Positions 42,821 to 51,843 are shown, numbered from the stretch's first letter. The stretch is DNA of 64,000 bases from Pararoseomonas sp. SCSIO 73927 (GCF_037040815.1 NZ_CP146232.1:1606501-1670500); one strand, 5' to 3'. The notes: a model not told the origin generated them from the sequence alone. Numbers and translations: made by a program.

Positions 42821-43738
42821 TCAGCCCGGCGCGGCCTCCGCCACCTCCCGGTGGTCGCGCGGCGAGCTGCCGAACCGCCGCGAGTACTCCCGTGAGAACT
42901 GCGTCGGGCTCTCGTAGCCGACGGCGAAGGCCACGGAGGCGACGCTGCTCTCGGGGTCGAGGAGAAGGTCCCGCGCCCGCATCAGGCGCAGCTCCTTCTG
43001 GAAGCCGAGCGGCGTGGTGCCCGTGACCGTCTTGAAGTGGGCGTGGAAGGAGGACGGGCCCATCCCCGCGATCCGCGCGAGCTCGGGGATGGCGTGCGGG
43101 CGGGTGCTGTCGCGGCGCAGATGCGCGATCACCCGGCTGATGCGGCTCGCCCGGCTGTCGCGCGAGAGCAGCGCCCGCAGGACCGCGCCCTGCGGCAGCA
43201 GGAGGAGGCGCAGGTGGATCTCCCGCACGATCAGCGGGGCGAGGACGCGCGCCTCCACCGGCCGCGCCGCCAGGGCCAGCAGCCGCGCGAAGGCGCCCGC
43301 GAGGTCCGGCCCCGCGGCGGTCGTCTCGATGGCCCCGGCCGCCTGGCCGCCGGGCACGGCGCCGCCGAGCTCGTGGTGGAGGGCGCCGAGCAGGGTGAGG
43401 TCAACTGCCAGGGCGGCGGCGACATAGGGCCGGGCCCTCGACCCGTCCACCACGCGCGAGACGGCCGGGAGATGGTGGCTGACGATGATGGCGTCCCCGG
43501 CCGTGATGCGGAAGCGCCGATCCCCCGTCACGACCTCTTTCGTGCCCTGGATGACGATGCCGCAGAGAGGGCCGTGGTACTCGATCCCGATCGGCCGGGG
43601 GTGCGCGATCCGGCGCAGGCGCAGGCCCACTCCGGTATGGGCCCAGCCGTCGTCGCCGCGCAGCCCGCGCAGCATGGGGTGCGCGAGATCGCGTAGATCG
43701 CCCGTCACCGCCGGACCTCCTCTCTTCCACCGCTGCAT
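42821..43738 (-). CDS. AraC-family transcriptional regulator
   Basis: A 305-residue regulator. The N-terminal part (about 1-190) is the cupin-like AraC_N effector domain (YHGPLCGIVIQGTKEVVTGDRRF, AGDAIIVSHHLPAVSRV). The C-terminal part (about 200-300) has two helix-turn-helix units (IPELARIAGMGPSSFHAHFK and VASVAFAVGYESPTQFSREY). It is divergent from the paoABC-type operon across 127 bp, so it is the probable local regulator of that operon, perhaps responding to an aldehyde. A GTG start at 43708 is an alternative that would give the family N-terminus TGDLRDLAHP. Confidence 0.9.
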   Translation of the reverse strand: MQRWKRGGPAVTGDLRDLAHPMLRGLRGDDGWAHTGVGLRLRRIAHPRPIGIEYHGPLCGIVIQGTKEVVTGDRRFRITAGDAIIVSHHLPAVSRVVDGSRARPYVAAALAVDLTLLGALHHELGGAVPGGQAAGAIETTAAGPDLAGAFARLLALAARPVEARVLAPLIVREIHLRLLLLPQGAVLRALLSRDSRASRISRVIAHLRRDSTRPHAIPELARIAGMGPSSFHAHFKTVTGTTPLGFQKELRLMRARDLLLDPESSVASVAFAVGYESPTQFSREYSRRFGSSPRDHREVAEAAPG

Positions 43739-43805
43739 GCCCCTGCCACCGGCTCGGTGTCCAGCGATCCGTGACGGCCTGGAGGATTAGGCAGAGGATT
43801 CGAAT

Positions 43806-43824
43806 GTTAAGGCAAGTTAATGCC
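43806..43824 (+). promoter_or_regulatory. direct repeat, possible AraC-type operator
   Basis: GTTAAGGCA (43806-43814) and GTTAATGCC (43816-43824) are near-identical 9-mers repeated with a 10-bp period, about one helical turn, 42 bp upstream of the paoA-like start. AraC-family proteins often bind such direct repeats next to the -35 region. The surrounding patch is unusually AT-rich for the window. Binding is not shown. Confidence 0.35.
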
Positions 43825-43865
43825 AGCACGCCCGACTAGCTTGCACCTCAACAGGAGGGTGAGCG

Positions 43866-44495
43866 ATGTCGGACGGAATTCCCGGCGGCGAGCGCGGTCC
43901 CCAGGTCCCGCGCCGCGTCGTGCTCGGCACGGGGCTCGGCACGGGGGCCGGCGCCTCGGCGGGCGCCCTCCTGCCGCTCCGCCCGCGCGCGGCGGCGCAA
44001 TCCGTGCCGGCAACGGAGCCGGGCGCGACGATCCGGATCCGCCTGACCGTGAACGGCCGGCCGGCCGAGCTCGAGATCGATTCCCGCGCCTCGCTGCTCG
44101 ACCTGCTGCGCGAGCGGCTCGGCCTCACCGGCACGAAGAAGGGGTGCGACCACGGGCAGTGCGGCGCCTGCACGGTCCATCTGGGCGAGCGGAGCGTGGT
44201 GTCCTGCCTCACCCTCGCGGCGAAGGCCGATGGCGGGCGGGTGACCACGATCGAGGGCCTCGCCCCGGACGGGACGCTCCACCCCCTGCAGCGCGCCTTC
44301 ATCGACCACGACGCGCTGCAGTGCGGCTACTGCACGCCCGGGCAGATCATGTCGGCCGCCATCCTCGTGCGGGACGGCAGGGCGACGGGCGCGGAGGCGG
44401 TCCGCGAGTTCATGAGCGGCAACCTGTGCCGCTGCGGCGCCTATGCCGGGATCGTGGCCGCGATCCTGTCCGTCGCCGAGACGCGGGAGGGCTGA
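43866..44495 (+). CDS. paoA: periplasmic aldehyde oxidoreductase, 2Fe-2S subunit (PaoA-like)
   Basis: A 209-residue iron-sulfur subunit of a molybdenum hydroxylase. A long twin-arginine signal (VPRRVVLGTGLGTGAGASAG) sends the folded complex to the periplasm. The plant-type 2Fe-2S cluster is bound by KKGCDHGQCGACTVHL with a fourth Cys downstream, and the second cluster by CGYCTPGQ and GNLCRCGAY. The start at 43866 follows CAGGAGGG. It heads an operon with FAD and molybdopterin subunits and a DoxX gene, divergent from an AraC regulator. The E. coli relative oxidises aromatic aldehydes. Confidence 0.9.
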   Translation: MSDGIPGGERGPQVPRRVVLGTGLGTGAGASAGALLPLRPRAAAQSVPATEPGATIRIRLTVNGRPAELEIDSRASLLDLLRERLGLTGTKKGCDHGQCGACTVHLGERSVVSCLTLAAKADGGRVTTIEGLAPDGTLHPLQRAFIDHDALQCGYCTPGQIMSAAILVRDGRATGAEAVREFMSGNLCRCGAYAGIVAAILSVAETREG

Positions 44496-44498
44496 TCC

Positions 44499-45500
44499 AT
44501 GCGGCCGATCACCTACACCCGCGCGGCGAGCCTGGAAGCCGCCATCGCCGCCTTCGCCGACGCGCGCGGCGAGGCGCGCTACATCGCGGGCGGCACGACG
44601 CTCTTTGACCTCATGAAGCTCGGCGTGGAGCGGCCGGCGCTCCTCATCGACCTCGGCGCGGTTCCCGGCCTGGACGGGATCCGGATCGAGGGGGACGCGC
44701 TGCGCCTCGGCGCGACGGCGCTGATGAGCGACGTCGCCGAGGCGCTGGCCGCCCGCGGCGAGCACCCCGTGCTGTCCGAGAGCCTGCTCAAGGCGGCCTC
44801 GCAGCAGCTCCGGAACATGGCCACGATCGGCGGCAACCTGCTGCAGCGGACGCGCTGCCCCTACTTCCGCGCGGGGCACGGGGCCTATCCCTGCAACAGG
44901 CGGCAGCCCGGATCCGGCTGCGCCGCCATTGGGGGGCTCGACCGCGGCCAGGCCGTCCTCGGCACCAGCGAGGCCTGCACGGCGGTCTCGGCCGGCGACC
45001 TGCCCGTGGCGCTCGTCGCGCTCGACGCCAGGATCGAGCTGCAGGGGCCTGAGGGGCGGCGGAGCATCCCTGCCGCCGCGCTGCACCGCCTGCCGGGCGA
45101 GGCGCCGGATCAGGAGTTCGCCCTGCGGCCGGGCGAGATCATCACCGCCGTGGTGGTCCCGAGGACGGGGGCGGGCCGCGCCTCGACCTACCACAAGGTC
45201 CGCGACCGGGAATCCTACGCCTTCGCCCTCGCCTCCGCCGCGGTCGTGCTGGAGATGGAGGGCGGCGTGGTGCGGGAGGCGCGGATCGCCCTCGGCGGCG
45301 TCGGCACCGTGCCCTGGCGCGCGGCCCCGGCCGAGGACGCCCTGCGCGGGCGGGCGCTGACGCCGGAGGGCGCCCTGGCGGCGGGGCGCGCCGCCTTCGC
45401 GGAGGCGCGGCCGGGGCAGCACAACGGGTTCAAGACCGAGCTCGGCGCGCGGGTGATCGCCGAGGCCCTGATGATCGCCGCCGGGAGGAGCCGTTCATGA
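44499..45500 (+). CDS. paoB: periplasmic aldehyde oxidoreductase, FAD subunit (PaoB-like)
   Basis: A 333-residue FAD-binding subunit. FAD contacts are in the block YIAGGTTLFDLMKLGVERP and in ATIGGNLLQRTRCPYF. The insert CPYFRAG...PCNRRQPGSGCAAIGG contains the extra cysteines that bind an additional 4Fe-4S cluster in E. coli PaoB, so this subunit belongs to the PaoABC type and not to cytosolic xanthine dehydrogenases. It starts 3 bp after paoA and its stop overlaps the paoC start by 4 bp. It lacks its own signal and is presumably carried out with PaoA. Confidence 0.9.
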   Translation: MRPITYTRAASLEAAIAAFADARGEARYIAGGTTLFDLMKLGVERPALLIDLGAVPGLDGIRIEGDALRLGATALMSDVAEALAARGEHPVLSESLLKAASQQLRNMATIGGNLLQRTRCPYFRAGHGAYPCNRRQPGSGCAAIGGLDRGQAVLGTSEACTAVSAGDLPVALVALDARIELQGPEGRRSIPAAALHRLPGEAPDQEFALRPGEIITAVVVPRTGAGRASTYHKVRDRESYAFALASAAVVLEMEGGVVREARIALGGVGTVPWRAAPAEDALRGRALTPEGALAAGRAAFAEARPGQHNGFKTELGARVIAEALMIAAGRSRS

Positions 45501-47659
45501 GCGCCACGCCCTTCACCGACCGCGCGCGGGTCGATGCCCTGGACAAGGTGCGCGGCCGGACCGCCTACGCCGCCGACATTCCCCTGCCGCGCCTCCTGCA
45601 CGCCATGACCGTGCCGGCCACAATCGCCCGGGGCCGGATGACGGAGATCGGGGTGGAGGCGGCGCTGCGCGTGCCCGGCGTGGTGCGGGTCCTCACCCCC
45701 GCGGACATGCCGCCGCCGCCCGCCCCGGCCCAGGGCACGGAGCCGCCGCCGCCGATGCTGGTGGCGGAAATCGCCCATCGCGGCCAGCCGGTCGCCCTCG
45801 TCCTGGCCGAGACGCTGGAGGCGGCGATCGAGGGGGCGGAGGCGGTCCGGGCGGACTACGCGGCAGCGCCCTTCACCGTCTCCTTCGACGATCCCGGCGC
45901 GGTGCGCACGGACGGCGAGGCGCCGACCTTCGGCGACGCCGATGCCGCCCTCGCCGGCGCCGCGGTCCGGCTCGAGGCGGTCTACGTGACGGCGGCGAAC
46001 CACCACAACCCGATGGAGCTTCTCTCGACGATCGCCAGCTGGTCCGCCGGGCGGCTCACGATCCACGAGGGCACGCAGAACGCGTCCCGGATCAAGCACG
46101 ACGTCGCGCGGCTGCTGCGGGTGGAGCCGGCGGATGTCGACGTCCTCAGCCCCCATGTCGGCGGCGGCTTCGGGCAGCGGGGCGAGGTGCCCCGCCACAC
46201 CGCCGTGGTCGCGCTGGCGGCGCGGCTGACGGGGCGGCCGGTGAAGCTGGTGCTGCCGCGCCACCAGGTGTTCCACAACTCCCGCTTCCGGCCGCATGTG
46301 CGCCACAGCCTGCGTCTCGGGGCCGAGGCCTCGGGGCGGATGGTCTCCGCCCATTACGACAGCCTGCAGCAGAACTCGCGCGCGGGCCGCTACCCGGCCG
46401 CCTGGTACCACGCCGGCCCATCCAAGGCCTACGGCATCGCGAACTATCGCGGCACCTGCGGCGACATCCGCCTCGATACGCCGGGGCCGGGGCAGATGCG
46501 TGCGCCGTTCGAGCACCCGGCGGCCTTCGCCTTCGAGAGCGCGGTGGACGAGCTGGCGATCGCGCTCGGCCGCGACCCGGTGGCGCTGCGTATGGCCAAC
46601 GACACCGCCATCGATCCCTCGAACGGACGCTGGCTGACCTCGCGCTCCCTCAACGCCTGCCTGGCGCAGGGTGCGGAGCGCTTCGGCTGGTCCGGCCGGC
46701 GGGCGGAACCGGGCTCGATGACGCTGCCGGACGGCACGCGCGTCGGGTGGGGCGTGGCGGCCGGGATCTATCAGGCGGCGATGCACCCGGCGGTCGCGCG
46801 GCTGCGGGTGGGGGCGGACGGCACGACGCGCTACGCCAGCGCGGGCCACGAGATGGGCCAGGGGATGAGCACCGCCATCGCGCAGGCCCTCATCCGCGGG
46901 CTGCGGATCGATCCGGACCGGCTGCACATCTCGCTCGGGGACACGAGCACGGCGCCCCAGCACGCCACCGCCGGCTCCTGGGGCACGGCGAGCTCCGTCC
47001 CGGTCGCCGCCGCCGCCGCCGAGCGGATGACGGCGGCGCTGGCCGAGCTGCTCGACGGGCGGCAGGTGGCGGGGAACATGCACCAGCAGCTCGCCCGCAT
47101 CCGGCGACCCTACCTCGAGGTGGAGGTCGCGATGGCCGCGCCGGGGCAGGGGCCTCAGCACATCGAGAGGATGCGCGCGGGCGGCAGCGCCATCGCCGGG
47201 CTGCACGGCACCTATCCCGGGTTCACCGCGCTCAGCTACATCGCCCATTTCGTGGAGATCCACGTCGCGCCGCGCATTCCCTTGATCCGCGTGCCGCGCG
47301 TCATCTCCGTCGCGGAGTGCGGGCGCGTCGTCAGCCCGCGCACGGCGCGGAGCCAGGTGCAGGGCGGGGTGGTCTGGGCGATCGGCGCGGCGTTGCGGGA
47401 GGCGAGCGAGGTGGACCCGCGCTACGGCGGGTGGCTGAACGCCGACATCGCCGAGTACCACGTGCCGGTGAATGCCGACATCGGCCGCATCGACGTGGGC
47501 TTCATCGACGAGCCGGATGCCGACGCCAACCCCGCCGGCGTGAAGGGCGTGGGCGAGATCGCCATGGTCGGGGTGGCGGCGGCGCTCGCCAATGCCGTCC
47601 ACCACGCGACGGGCCGGCGCCTCCGCGCACTCCCGATCCGCCTCGAGCAGTTGCTGTAG
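45497..47659 (+). CDS. paoC: periplasmic aldehyde oxidoreductase, molybdenum-binding subunit (PaoC-like)
   Basis: A 720-residue catalytic subunit that carries molybdopterin cytosine dinucleotide. Conserved parts are HVGGGFGQRGEVPRHTAVVA (about 215-234), which contacts the cofactor, GHEMGQGMSTAIAQAL, GTASSVPVAAA, and near the C-terminus VKGVGEIAMVG, where the Glu is the catalytic base. It has no signal of its own. A PaoD-type chaperone gene is not in the window and would be needed for cofactor insertion. A DoxX-family gene follows by 80 bp. Confidence 0.93.
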   Translation: MSATPFTDRARVDALDKVRGRTAYAADIPLPRLLHAMTVPATIARGRMTEIGVEAALRVPGVVRVLTPADMPPPPAPAQGTEPPPPMLVAEIAHRGQPVALVLAETLEAAIEGAEAVRADYAAAPFTVSFDDPGAVRTDGEAPTFGDADAALAGAAVRLEAVYVTAANHHNPMELLSTIASWSAGRLTIHEGTQNASRIKHDVARLLRVEPADVDVLSPHVGGGFGQRGEVPRHTAVVALAARLTGRPVKLVLPRHQVFHNSRFRPHVRHSLRLGAEASGRMVSAHYDSLQQNSRAGRYPAAWYHAGPSKAYGIANYRGTCGDIRLDTPGPGQMRAPFEHPAAFAFESAVDELAIALGRDPVALRMANDTAIDPSNGRWLTSRSLNACLAQGAERFGWSGRRAEPGSMTLPDGTRVGWGVAAGIYQAAMHPAVARLRVGADGTTRYASAGHEMGQGMSTAIAQALIRGLRIDPDRLHISLGDTSTAPQHATAGSWGTASSVPVAAAAAERMTAALAELLDGRQVAGNMHQQLARIRRPYLEVEVAMAAPGQGPQHIERMRAGGSAIAGLHGTYPGFTALSYIAHFVEIHVAPRIPLIRVPRVISVAECGRVVSPRTARSQVQGGVVWAIGAALREASEVDPRYGGWLNADIAEYHVPVNADIGRIDVGFIDEPDADANPAGVKGVGEIAMVGVAAALANAVHHATGRRLRALPIRLEQLL

Positions 47660-47739
47660 CGCGCCGGCGAAGGGCCGGACGCACGCGGACCGCCGCGGGA
47701 TTGCTCCCGCGGCTTCACCCGGAGACCAGGGACAAGAGC

Positions 47740-48159
47740 ATGCAAATGACATTCCTCCATGGCTGGGCGCCGCAGCTGCTGAGCGTGCTGCGCATCGTCG
47801 CGGCGGCGACCTTCCTGACCCACGGCACCATGAAGCTCTTCGCCTGGCCCGCGCCCTTTCCCTACCCGCTGAACGCGATGCTCCTCACGGCCGCGATCCT
47901 GGAGGCCGTCGGCGGGATCCTGCTGATCGTCGGGCTGTTCTCCCGTGCCGTCGCCTTCGTGCTGTCCGGCCTCATGGCCTTCGCCTACTTCATCGGGCAC
48001 GGCTCGCGGGGCTTCTTCCCCGTCCTCAACGGCGGCGAGGCCGCGATGCTGTTCTGCTTCGTGTTCCTCTACATCGCCGCGGCCGGCCCGGGGCTGTGGA
48101 GCATCGACGCGGCGGCCGACGGGACCCAGGGCGCGAGGCGGGCGGCCCCGCCCGCGTGA
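47740..48159 (+). CDS. DoxX-family membrane protein
   Basis: A 139-residue protein with four transmembrane segments, typical of the DoxX/SURF4 family: LSVLRIVAAATFLTHGTMKL, AMLLTAAILEAVGGILLIVG, then two further helices around VAFVLSGLMAFAYFIG and AAMLFCFVFLYIAAAG. Family members are thought to accompany membrane electron transport or thiosulfate oxidation; here it may link the aldehyde oxidase to the quinone pool. GGAGACCAGGGA lies upstream of the ATG at 47740. Confidence 0.85.
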   Translation: MQMTFLHGWAPQLLSVLRIVAAATFLTHGTMKLFAWPAPFPYPLNAMLLTAAILEAVGGILLIVGLFSRAVAFVLSGLMAFAYFIGHGSRGFFPVLNGGEAAMLFCFVFLYIAAAGPGLWSIDAAADGTQGARRAAPPA

Positions 48160-48468
48160 GACGTCCGGGCTAAAGGGGCCGAGCACGGGAGAGGGCTCGC
48201 GCTGCCCGGCGCGGGACACCCCTGCACCTTGCGCTCACTTCTCCGAAGGGGTCTCGTGTCACGCCATCACGAACCATGGCGGCTTGCCAGGCCGCCATGC
48301 GGCGCTCGAGCGGCGGAACGCCTTCCTTCCCTCGAGCGCTGTTCGGCGACGACGCCGCAAGCGCGTATTTTACCGGCTTCAACCCGCGGGAGCAGGAATT
48401 CGTGTTCCGGCGAAACCTTTCTCAGGTTTATTTCCGGAGCAAGGCGTCGCTGACCGGCGCCGGAAAAA
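48160..48468. other. non-coding 309-bp gap between convergent doxX and qor-like genes
   Basis: No convincing gene is present. Two inverted repeats are visible: CATGGCGGC/GCCGCCATG with a 7-base loop (48275-48299) and GCGCTCGAG/CTCGAGCGC with a 20-base loop (48302-48339). The part from about 48355 to 48470 is clearly less GC-rich than the window average. A 94-codon open frame (48276-48560) would overlap the qor-like gene on the other strand and has no recognisable product. The hairpins may end both converging transcripts. Confidence 0.5.
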
Positions 48469-49443
48469 TTACGGCAAGAGGATGCTGCTGCCCGTCGTCT
48501 TGCGGGACTCCAGATCCTGGTGCGCGCTCGCCGCGTCCCGCAGCGCGTAGGTCTGATTGATCTCGATCCTCACCTGGCCGCTGCGGACCACCGCGAAGAG
48601 CTCGTCGGCCATGGAGAGAAGGTCGGCCCGCTTGGCGGTGTGGGTGGCCAGGGTCGGGCGGGTGACGAAAAGGCTGCCCTTCGCGGCGAGGATGCCGAGA
48701 TCGACGCCGGTGACGGGGCCGGAGGCGTTGCCGTAGGAGACGAGAAGGCCGAAGGGCGCCAGGCAGTCCAGCGAGGCCGCGAAGGTGTCGCGCCCGATGC
48801 TGTCATAGACCACGGGCAGGCGGGCGCCGCGGGTGATGTCGTTCACGCGGGCGGCGAGGTCCTCGCCCTGCAGGATGACGTGGTCGGCGCCGTGCGCGCG
48901 CGCCAGCTCCGCCTTCGCCTCGGATCCCACCGTGCCGATGACGGTGGCCCCGAGCGCCTTGGCCCACTGGCAGAGGATCAGCCCGACGCCGCCGGCCGCG
49001 GCGTGAACGAGGATGGTGTCGCCCGCCTTCACCTTGTAGGTGCGGCGCAGCAGGTACTGGGCGGTAAGGCCCTGCAGCATCATCGCCGCCGCGGTCTCGA
49101 AGCCGATGTCGTCGGGCAGCTTCACGAGCACCTTGGCGGGGATGGTGCGGGCCTCGGCATAGGCGCCGATCGGGCCCATGGCGTAGGCGACGCGGTCCCC
49201 GGGCCTGAGATCCTCCACGCCCTCGCCTACCGCCTCCACCGTGCCGGCCGCCTCCATGCCGATCACGGCCGGTAGGGACGGGGCCTTGTAGAGGCCGGTG
49301 CGGAAGTAGATGTCGATGAAGTTCAGCCCCACCGCCTGGTGCCGCACCAGCGCCTCGCCCGGCCTGGGGCTGGGCAGCGGCACCTCCTCCCAGACCAGCT
49401 TCTCCGGGCCGCCGGGCTCGTGCAGGCGAATGGCGTGGTTCAT
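48469..49443 (-). CDS. NADPH:quinone oxidoreductase (zeta-crystallin-like, QOR1)
   Basis: A 324-residue zinc-free member of the medium-chain dehydrogenase superfamily that reduces quinones with NADPH. The N-terminal catalytic part has VGLNFIDIYFRTGLY, the quinone oxidoreductase signature, and the nucleotide site is in ILVHAAAGGVGLILCQWAKALGA (about 145-167). The ending NQTYALRDAASAHQDLESRKTTGS is typical of the E. coli Qor type. It starts 11 bp after the ogt-like stop on the - strand, so the two are probably one transcript. Confidence 0.9.
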   Translation of the reverse strand: MNHAIRLHEPGGPEKLVWEEVPLPSPRPGEALVRHQAVGLNFIDIYFRTGLYKAPSLPAVIGMEAAGTVEAVGEGVEDLRPGDRVAYAMGPIGAYAEARTIPAKVLVKLPDDIGFETAAAMMLQGLTAQYLLRRTYKVKAGDTILVHAAAGGVGLILCQWAKALGATVIGTVGSEAKAELARAHGADHVILQGEDLAARVNDITRGARLPVVYDSIGRDTFAASLDCLAPFGLLVSYGNASGPVTGVDLGILAAKGSLFVTRPTLATHTAKRADLLSMADELFAVVRSGQVRIEINQTYALRDAASAHQDLESRKTTGSSILLP

Positions 49444-49454
49444 GGGCAGGGTTC

Positions 49455-49985
49455 CTACTGCGCGCCGGGCGCGCCGCCGGCGCGCCGCGCGGGCGTGTTG
49501 GGGCCGTCCAGCAGGTCTGGGCTGGCCGGGTCGGGGCAGCGGGCGCGGCGTTCCAGCGCCAGTAGCCACCGCTTGGTCGAGAGGCCGTCACCGCCGGAAT
49601 AGCCGCCGATGGCGCCGCCGGCCCCGATCACCCGGTGGCAGGGGATGATGATCGGGATGGGGTTCGCGCCGTTGGCGCCGCCCACGGCGCGGGATGCGGT
49701 GCCGAGGGTCCGGGCCAGCTCCGCGTAGCTGCGGGTCTCGCCGTGGGGGATGTCGCGCAGCGCCGACCAGACGCGCTGGCGGAACGGGCTGCCGAACGGG
49801 TTCAGCGGCAGGTCGAAGCCTGTCCGCAGCCCGTCCAGGTAGTCCTGCAGCTGGTCTGCGGCGCGCCGCAGCAGCGGCGTCTCCTCACGGTCCCGGCCCT
49901 GGCCCCAGTCCAGGGCCACGATCGCGTCGTCCTCCTCGGACAGGGTGAGGGTGCCGAGGGGGGTGTGGAGGAAGGTCTGTGGCAT
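49455..49985 (-). CDS. ogt: methylated-DNA-[protein]-cysteine S-methyltransferase
   Basis: A 176-residue O6-alkylguanine-DNA alkyltransferase that repairs alkylated guanine by transfer to its own cysteine. The acceptor Cys116 is in IIPCHRV, the arginine-finger and recognition helix in GETRSYAELARTLGTASRAVGGANGANP. An N-terminal sheet of about 60 residues is present as in Ogt/MGMT proteins. The tail (about 145-176, Pro and Arg rich) is longer than usual and looks disordered. A longer in-frame start at 50030 is not supported by conservation. Confidence 0.92.
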   Translation of the reverse strand: MPQTFLHTPLGTLTLSEEDDAIVALDWGQGRDREETPLLRRAADQLQDYLDGLRTGFDLPLNPFGSPFRQRVWSALRDIPHGETRSYAELARTLGTASRAVGGANGANPIPIIIPCHRVIGAGGAIGGYSGGDGLSTKRWLLALERRARCPDPASPDLLDGPNTPARRAGGAPGAQ

Positions 49986-50118
49986 GGGCTGGCGAGCGGC
50001 ATTCGTCGGCCCGCCCGGGCCCGGCGTCAAGCCGGATCAGCGGGCCCGCCCTCGTCTCCCGCCCCTTCGCGTCCTAGATGTGGCACAGCCGTCCCGCCGC
50101 CACCAAGGGGTGCCCAGC

Positions 50119-50499
50119 TTGCCCGACAGCGTCGCCGTTTCACGTGAAACAGACACCGATCCACCGCCCTGGTTCCGGGCGCACCTCTTCGTCTGCACCA
50201 ACCGCCGGCCGGACGGGCACCGGCGGGGTTCCTGCGCCGCGCGCGGGGGGGAACCGCTGCGCGATTACATGAAGGCGCGGGCGAAGGAGCTCGGCATCTC
50301 CGGCATCCGTGTGAACAGCGCCGGCTGCCTCGACCGGTGCGAGTTCGGCCCGGTGATGGTGATCTACCCCGAGGGCGTCTGGTACCGCGCCGAGACGCGG
50401 GAGGACGTCGACGAGATCCTGCGGGCGCACCTGGTCGAGGGCGGGCGCGCCAGGCGGCTGATGCTGACGGAGGCGGACGTGCCGCCCGGCAAGGACTAA
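50119..50499 (+). CDS. thioredoxin-fold (2Fe-2S) ferredoxin
   Basis: A 126-residue ferredoxin of the Shethna/thioredoxin-like [2Fe-2S] type. Cluster cysteines are seen in FVCTNRRP, RRGSCAAR and the pair in SAGCLDRCEFGPVMVIYPEG. The partner enzyme is unknown. The start is probably TTG at 50119 with AAGGGG 9 bp upstream. A parS site is embedded in codons 7-11 (VSRET). The stop is 15 bp before mnmE in the same direction. Confidence 0.82.
   Translation: MPDSVAVSRETDTDPPPWFRAHLFVCTNRRPDGHRRGSCAARGGEPLRDYMKARAKELGISGIRVNSAGCLDRCEFGPVMVIYPEGVWYRAETREDVDEILRAHLVEGGRARRLMLTEADVPPGKD
50137..50150. promoter_or_regulatory. parS centromere site (inside ferredoxin gene)
   Basis: GTTTCACGTGAAAC is a perfect 14-bp palindrome identical to the core of the near-universal chromosomal parS sequence; the flanked 16-mer CGTTTCACGTGAAACA differs from the Bacillus consensus at one base. 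It is the loading site for ParB-CTP clamps. A second site is 3.6 kb away at 53742, and parA-parB follow directly. It is read through as Val-Ser-Arg-Glu-Thr. Confidence 0.93.
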
Positions 50500-50513
50500 G
50501 GCCTGCTCCGCCC

Positions 50514-51812
50514 GTGGACACGATCTTCGCGCTCGCCACCGCGCCCGGGCGCGCGGCCATTGCGGTGATGCGCCTCTCCGGCCCGGGGAGCCGGGCGGTG
50601 CTGGAGAAGGTGGCGGGCCGGGTGCCGCCGGCCCGCCGCGCCGCGCTCCGCCGCCTGCGCGCGCCGGGCGGCGCGGTGCTGGACGAGGCCCTGGTGCTCT
50701 GGCTGCCCGGCCCCGCTTCCTACACGGGCGAGGACTCGGCGGAGCTCCACCTGCACGGCGGCGCCGCGGTGGTTGCCGGGGTGGGCGAGGCCCTGGTCAC
50801 CCTGGGCGCGCGCCCGGCGGAGCCCGGGGAGTTCACCCGCCGCGCCGTGCTGAACGGCCGCATGGACCTGACCGCGGCCGAGGGGGTGATCGACCTGATC
50901 GAGGCGGAGACGGCTGCCCAGGCCCGGCAGGCGCTGGGCCTGGCCGCTGGCGGCCTGGCCGTGCTCTGCGCCGACTGGGCGGGTCGTCTGACCGGCCTCC
51001 TCGCGCGGCAGGAGGCCCTGATCGAGTTCGAGGACGAGGGTCTGCCCGCCGGGCTGGACGCCGGGGTCGCCGACTCCGTCGCCGCCCTCGCCACCGAGAT
51101 GGCGGAGCGGCTGGCCGTCGACAGGGGCGGGGAGCGGGTGCGCACCGGGCTGGACGTGGCGATCCTCGGGGCGCCGAACGCCGGCAAGTCCTCCCTCCTG
51201 AACGCGCTTGTCGGGCGAGAGGCGGCGATCGTCTCCGCCCGGGCCGGCACCACCCGTGATATCGTGGAGGCCCGCATCCTCCTCGCCGGACTCCCCGCCG
51301 TGCTGGCCGACACGGCGGGCCTGCGGGAGGCGGGCGATGAGATCGAGGCCGAGGGCGTGCGCCGCGCCCTGCACAGGGGCGAGGCGGCCGACATCCTGCT
51401 GGCGGTACTGCCCTGCGACGCGCCACCGGATGAAGCGACCCTGGCCCTGGTCGCGCGGCGGGACTGCATTACCGTGGCGTCGAAGGCCGATCTCGGCGGC
51501 GCGGTGCCGCAGGGCGCCGTGGCCGTCTCGGCGCGAACGGGGGAGGGGCTTCCGGCGCTGCGCGCCCGGTTGGAGGAGGCCGCCGCCCGCCTCGCCCCGT
51601 CCTCCTGTGCCGCGCTCCTGGCCCGCCCCCGCCACCGGGCCGCGGTGCAGGACGCGCTGCGCTGGCTGGATGAGGCCCGGGCGGCGGCCTTGCCGGAACT
51701 GCGCGCCGACGCCCTGCGTGAGGCCCTGCAGGCGCTGGGCCGGCTCACCGGCCGGGTCGGCGCGGAGGCCGTTCTGGACCGCGTCTTCGCCGAGTTCTGC
51801 ATCGGGAAGTGA
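50514..51812 (+). CDS. mnmE: tRNA modification GTPase MnmE
   Basis: A 432-residue GTPase that with MnmG installs the 5-carboxymethylaminomethyl (or aminomethyl) group on wobble uridine 34 of certain tRNAs. The N-terminal tetrahydrofolate-binding domain (about 1-115) begins IFALATAPGRAAIAVMRLSGP. The inserted G domain has GAPNAGKSSLLN (219-230), G2 TTRD and G3 DTAG. The C-terminus ends in CIGK, the invariant cysteine motif. The start is GTG at 50514. It begins the mnmE-mnmG-rsmG-parA-parB block. Confidence 0.96.
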   Translation: MDTIFALATAPGRAAIAVMRLSGPGSRAVLEKVAGRVPPARRAALRRLRAPGGAVLDEALVLWLPGPASYTGEDSAELHLHGGAAVVAGVGEALVTLGARPAEPGEFTRRAVLNGRMDLTAAEGVIDLIEAETAAQARQALGLAAGGLAVLCADWAGRLTGLLARQEALIEFEDEGLPAGLDAGVADSVAALATEMAERLAVDRGGERVRTGLDVAILGAPNAGKSSLLNALVGREAAIVSARAGTTRDIVEARILLAGLPAVLADTAGLREAGDEIEAEGVRRALHRGEAADILLAVLPCDAPPDEATLALVARRDCITVASKADLGGAVPQGAVAVSARTGEGLPALRARLEEAAARLAPSSCAALLARPRHRAAVQDALRWLDEARAAALPELRADALREALQALGRLTGRVGAEAVLDRVFAEFCIGK

Positions 51813-51843
51813 CCCCGCCCGGCGGTGGCGGTATAGCCGCCCC

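Noticed and set aside
48276..48560. 94-codon + strand open frame in the doxX-qor gap
   Set aside because: It overlaps the 3' end of the qor-like gene on the other strand, lacks a good ribosome-binding site and has no recognisable product.
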